Positions 61,647 through 64,000 of a DNA stretch of 64,000 bases are shown in pieces. The notes under the pieces were generated by a model, which was not told the DNA's origin, did no database searches, and saw only the letters and a program-made list of their open reading frames with translations. The position numbers and the translations under genes are program-made. The stretch is from DAHUYF01 sp035623985 (lineage in GTDB: Bacteria > Pseudomonadota > Alphaproteobacteria > ATCC43930 > CGMCC-115725), in NCBI GenBank assembly GCA_035623985.1, contig DASPSJ010000114.1, positions 79,211 to 143,210 of the forward strand, read 5' to 3'. Positions within the stretch are counted from its first letter, which is position 1; each line of letters starts with the position of its first letter.

Positions 61647-62551
61647 CGGAAGGAACGCCCTCCTGGCGGGACTGGCTCGCCAGCGACGCGCCCCTTTCGC
61701 GCCGCCAGGCGCGGCTCGGCGAAGCCTGGCGCCTGCTGCGCGCCTTCCTGCGCCACAGGCTGGCGCTGGCCGGGCTCGTCATTCTCGGCCTGCTGCTGCT
61801 GGCGGCGCTGCTGGCGCCGTGGCTCGCGCCCTATCCGCCCGCGGCGCAGCATCTGGCCGAGCGCCTCCGGCCGCCCGGCGCGCAGCACTGGCTCGGCACC
61901 GACGAATTCGGCCGCGACATCCTCTCGCGCCTCTTCTACGGCGCGCGCATCACGCTGGGCATCGTCGCCTTGGTGACGGCGATCGCCGCGCCTCTCGGCC
62001 TCGTCGTCGGCTGCACCGCGGGATATCTCGGCGGCTGGGCGGATGCGGCGCTGATGCGGCTGACCGACGTGTTCCTGGCGCTGCCGCGCCTCATCCTGGC
62101 GCTCGCCTTCGTCGCGGCGCTGGGCGCGGGGATCGAGAACGCGATACTCGCCGTCGCGCTGGTCGCCTGGCCGCCTTATGCGCGCATCGCCCGCGCCGAG
62201 ACCCTGACGGTGCGGCACAGCGACTTCATCGCCGCGGCGCGGCTGATGGGCGCTTCTCCGGCGCGCATCGTGCTGCGCCACATCATGCCGCTCTGCCTTG
62301 CCTCGGTGATCGTGCGCGTCAGCCTCGACATGGCCGGCGTCGTCCTGATCGCCGCCGGCCTGGGCTTCCTCGGCCTCGGCGCTCAGCCGCCCTCGCCGGA
62401 ATGGGGCGCGATGATCGCCGCCGGGCGCAAATACATGCTGGATCAATGGTGGGTCGGCGCCATGCCGGGCATCGCCGTCGCCCTCGTGAGCCTCGGCTTC
62501 AACCTGCTGGGCGACGGGTTGCGCGACGTGCTCGACCCGAAGCAGCGATGA
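61643..62551 (+). CDS. Peptide ABC transporter permease (DppC/OppC type)
   Basis: A 302-residue permease. The N-terminal soluble stretch precedes LAGLVILGLLLLAALLAPWLAPY, and HWLGTDEFGRDILSRLFYGARI is the DppC hallmark (quoted in parts). DFIAAARLMGASPARIVLRHI is the EAA loop. It is linked by four-base overlaps to its neighbours. Confidence 0.95.
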   Translation: MTEGTPSWRDWLASDAPLSRRQARLGEAWRLLRAFLRHRLALAGLVILGLLLLAALLAPWLAPYPPAAQHLAERLRPPGAQHWLGTDEFGRDILSRLFYGARITLGIVALVTAIAAPLGLVVGCTAGYLGGWADAALMRLTDVFLALPRLILALAFVAALGAGIENAILAVALVAWPPYARIARAETLTVRHSDFIAAARLMGASPARIVLRHIMPLCLASVIVRVSLDMAGVVLIAAGLGFLGLGAQPPSPEWGAMIAAGRKYMLDQWWVGAMPGIAVALVSLGFNLLGDGLRDVLDPKQR

Positions 62552-63327
62552 CCGGGGCGCTGCTCGACATCGCCGATCTCCGCATCCGCTTTGCCGGCGC
62601 CGGCGAAGCGGTGCGCGGCATCGGCTTCGCGCTTGGCCGCGAGCGCCTCGGCATCGTCGGCGAGACCGGGTCGGGGAAGTCGCTGACCGCCCGGGCCATC
62701 CTGAAGCTGCTGCCGCACGGCGCGGCGATGAGCGCGGCGCGGCTCGCCTTCGACGGCATCGATTTGCTGGCGGCGGGCGAGCGCGCCATGCGCGCCTTGC
62801 GCGGCCGCCGCCTCGGCCTCATCCTCCAGGACCCGCGCTTCTCGCTCAACCCGGCGATGAGCATCGGCCGACAGATCGAGGAGGCCTGCCGCGCCCATCG
62901 CCGGATGTCGCGGCGCGAGGCGCGTGACAAGGCGCTGGCGCTGCTCGAGGCGGTGCGCATCCGCGAGCCGCGGCGCGTCCATGCTCTCTATCCGCACCAG
63001 GTCTCCGGCGGCATGGGACAGCGCGCGATGATCGCGATGATGCTGGCGCCCGACCCCGACCTGTTGATCGCCGACGAGCCGACCTCCGCCCTCGACGTCA
63101 CCGTTCAGGGACAGGTGCTGTCGGTGCTCGACGATGAGGTGAGCCGGCGCGGCATGGGCCTCATCCTCATCAGCCATGATCTCGCGCTCGTCCGCTCGTT
63201 CTGCAACCGGGTGCTGGTCATGCGGCGAGGCGAGATCGTCGAGAGCTGCGCCGCCGCCGCGCTGGTCTCGACGCGCGATCCCTATACGCGCCGCCTGCTC
63301 GCGGCGCAGGCCGCGCTGGCGCCGTGA
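62548..63327 (+). CDS. Peptide ABC transporter ATPase (DppD/OppD type)
   Basis: A 259-residue ABC ATPase. Walker A GETGSGKSL, signature VSGGMGQRAMIA and Walker B LLIADEPTSALD are visible, with the DppD form GMxQR in the signature. It is shorter than many OppD proteins because the C-terminal oligopeptide domain is absent. It overlaps the next gene by four bases. Confidence 0.93.
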   Translation: MTGALLDIADLRIRFAGAGEAVRGIGFALGRERLGIVGETGSGKSLTARAILKLLPHGAAMSAARLAFDGIDLLAAGERAMRALRGRRLGLILQDPRFSLNPAMSIGRQIEEACRAHRRMSRREARDKALALLEAVRIREPRRVHALYPHQVSGGMGQRAMIAMMLAPDPDLLIADEPTSALDVTVQGQVLSVLDDEVSRRGMGLILISHDLALVRSFCNRVLVMRRGEIVESCAAAALVSTRDPYTRRLLAAQAALAP

Positions 63328-64000
63328 TCGCCGCGCGCGGCCTCAGCGCGCGCTTCGGCGCCACGCTTGCCGTCGACGGCGTCTCCTTTGCCGTCGCCGC
63401 CGGCGAGGCGTTCGGCATCGTCGGCGAGAGCGGCTCGGGCAAATCGACCGTGCTGCGCGTGATCGCCGGGCTCCATGCCGATTGGTCGGGCAGGATCGAG
63501 ATCGACGGCGTGGCGCAATCGCCGCGCCGGCTCAGGCCCGGCGGCGCGGCGCAAATGGTGTTCCAGGACCCCTATGGCTCGCTCCATCCGCGCCACACCG
63601 TCGATCACGCGCTGGCCGAGCCGCTGGCGGTCCACGGCGTTGCCGCCGCGCCCACGAGGATCGCCGCCGCGCTTGCCGCTGTCGGGCTCGCGCCCGAGCA
63701 TCGCTTCCGCTACCCGCATCAGCTCTCCGGCGGCCAGCGCCAGCGCGTCGCCATCGCCCGCGCGCTCATCCTGGCGCCGCGCCTCGTGCTGCTGGACGAG
63801 CCGACCTCGGCGCTCGACGCTCCGGTCCAGGTGGAGATCCTGGCGCTGTTGCAGCGCTTCAGGCGCGAGCAGCGGCTCGCCTATCTGCTGGTGAGTCACA
63901 ACCTTGCCGTCATCGCCGCCTTGTGCGAGCGCGTCGCGGTGATGCGCGAGGGCCGCTTCGTCGAGGAGCTTGCGACAGCCGATCTCCGCGCCGGCCGCGC
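63324..64000 (+). CDS. Peptide ABC transporter ATPase (DppF/OppF type), partial at the right edge
   Basis: At least 225 codons are present and no stop is reached before the window ends, so the C-terminus is missing. Walker A GESGSGKST, Q-loop MVFQDPYGSLHPR, signature LSGGQRQRVAIA and Walker B VLLDEPTSALD are present. The start is GTG 63324, overlapping the upstream ATPase gene by four bases. Confidence 0.92.
   Translation, partial: MIAARGLSARFGATLAVDGVSFAVAAGEAFGIVGESGSGKSTVLRVIAGLHADWSGRIEIDGVAQSPRRLRPGGAAQMVFQDPYGSLHPRHTVDHALAEPLAVHGVAAAPTRIAAALAAVGLAPEHRFRYPHQLSGGQRQRVAIARALILAPRLVLLDEPTSALDAPVQVEILALLQRFRREQRLAYLLVSHNLAVIAALCERVAVMREGRFVEELATADLRAGR

Overview
The window is chromosomal DNA of a high-GC Gram-negative bacterium, most probably an alphaproteobacterium of Rhodospirillales or rhizobial type. 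The evidence is the AapJQMP general amino-acid ABC transporter next to a divergent metC, an NDUFS4-type complex I accessory subunit between tRNA-Pro(UGG) and tRNA-Arg(UCU), a near-perfect CtrA-type site (TTAA-N7-TTAACCAT), and frequent GTG/TTG starts with 4-base start/stop overlaps. The species cannot be fixed from the sequence. No rRNA, CRISPR array, insertion sequence or integrase was seen.

Positions 1-39.9 kb are a large surface-polysaccharide locus in several blocks. Block A (0.1-8.7 kb, divergent around 5.8 kb) combines a membrane GT2 glycosyltransferase, a methyltransferase, an enolase-superfamily enzyme, a tandem flavodoxin-fold protein, a polysaccharide deacetylase, a degenerate ATP-grasp-like protein, an intact ATP-grasp ligase and a FemAB/GNAT-like acyltransferase. 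This could be a system that attaches an amino acid or other acid to an amine on a glycan. Block B (8.8-16.7 kb) has a large polytopic membrane protein, a Gfo/Idh oxidoreductase, an SDR epimerase, two DegT-type aminotransferases, an LPG-synthase-like flippase-fold protein and a hexapeptide N-acetyltransferase, together consistent with acylated amino- or diamino-sugar synthesis. Block C (17.0-22.5 kb) carries Wzm/Wzt-type ABC exporter genes, a GT-A glycosyltransferase and a TPR protein.

Block D (22.8-35.2 kb) is a run of co-directional, mostly overlapping genes. It contains a GmhA-like isomerase, a GmhB-like phosphatase, a transaldolase-like protein, sugar epimerases, a bifunctional HldE-like protein with swapped domain order, a Gfo/Idh oxidoreductase, a nucleotide-sugar dehydrogenase homologue without its catalytic cysteine, an SDR lacking YxxxK, a methyltransferase, an RmlB-like protein and a split transketolase. 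It looks like a heptose or unusual-sugar module. Block E (35.5-39.9 kb) has an SDR reductase, a C-methyltransferase-type enzyme, an unknown protein, another methyltransferase and a decayed radical-SAM-like remnant that marks the edge of the locus.

Positions 40-64 kb look like ordinary core genome: an antiporter, an ICMT-like methyltransferase, two Cys/Met-metabolism PLP enzymes, DUF192, an O-methyltransferase, the two tRNAs with the complex I subunit, small secreted and lipoprotein genes, a phage-type protein behind the CtrA-like site, metC-modB-modC (no modA in view), aapJQMP, a GNAT-sseA-alaX-cysK run on the minus strand, and a Dpp/Opp-type peptide ABC operon whose last gene runs off the right edge.
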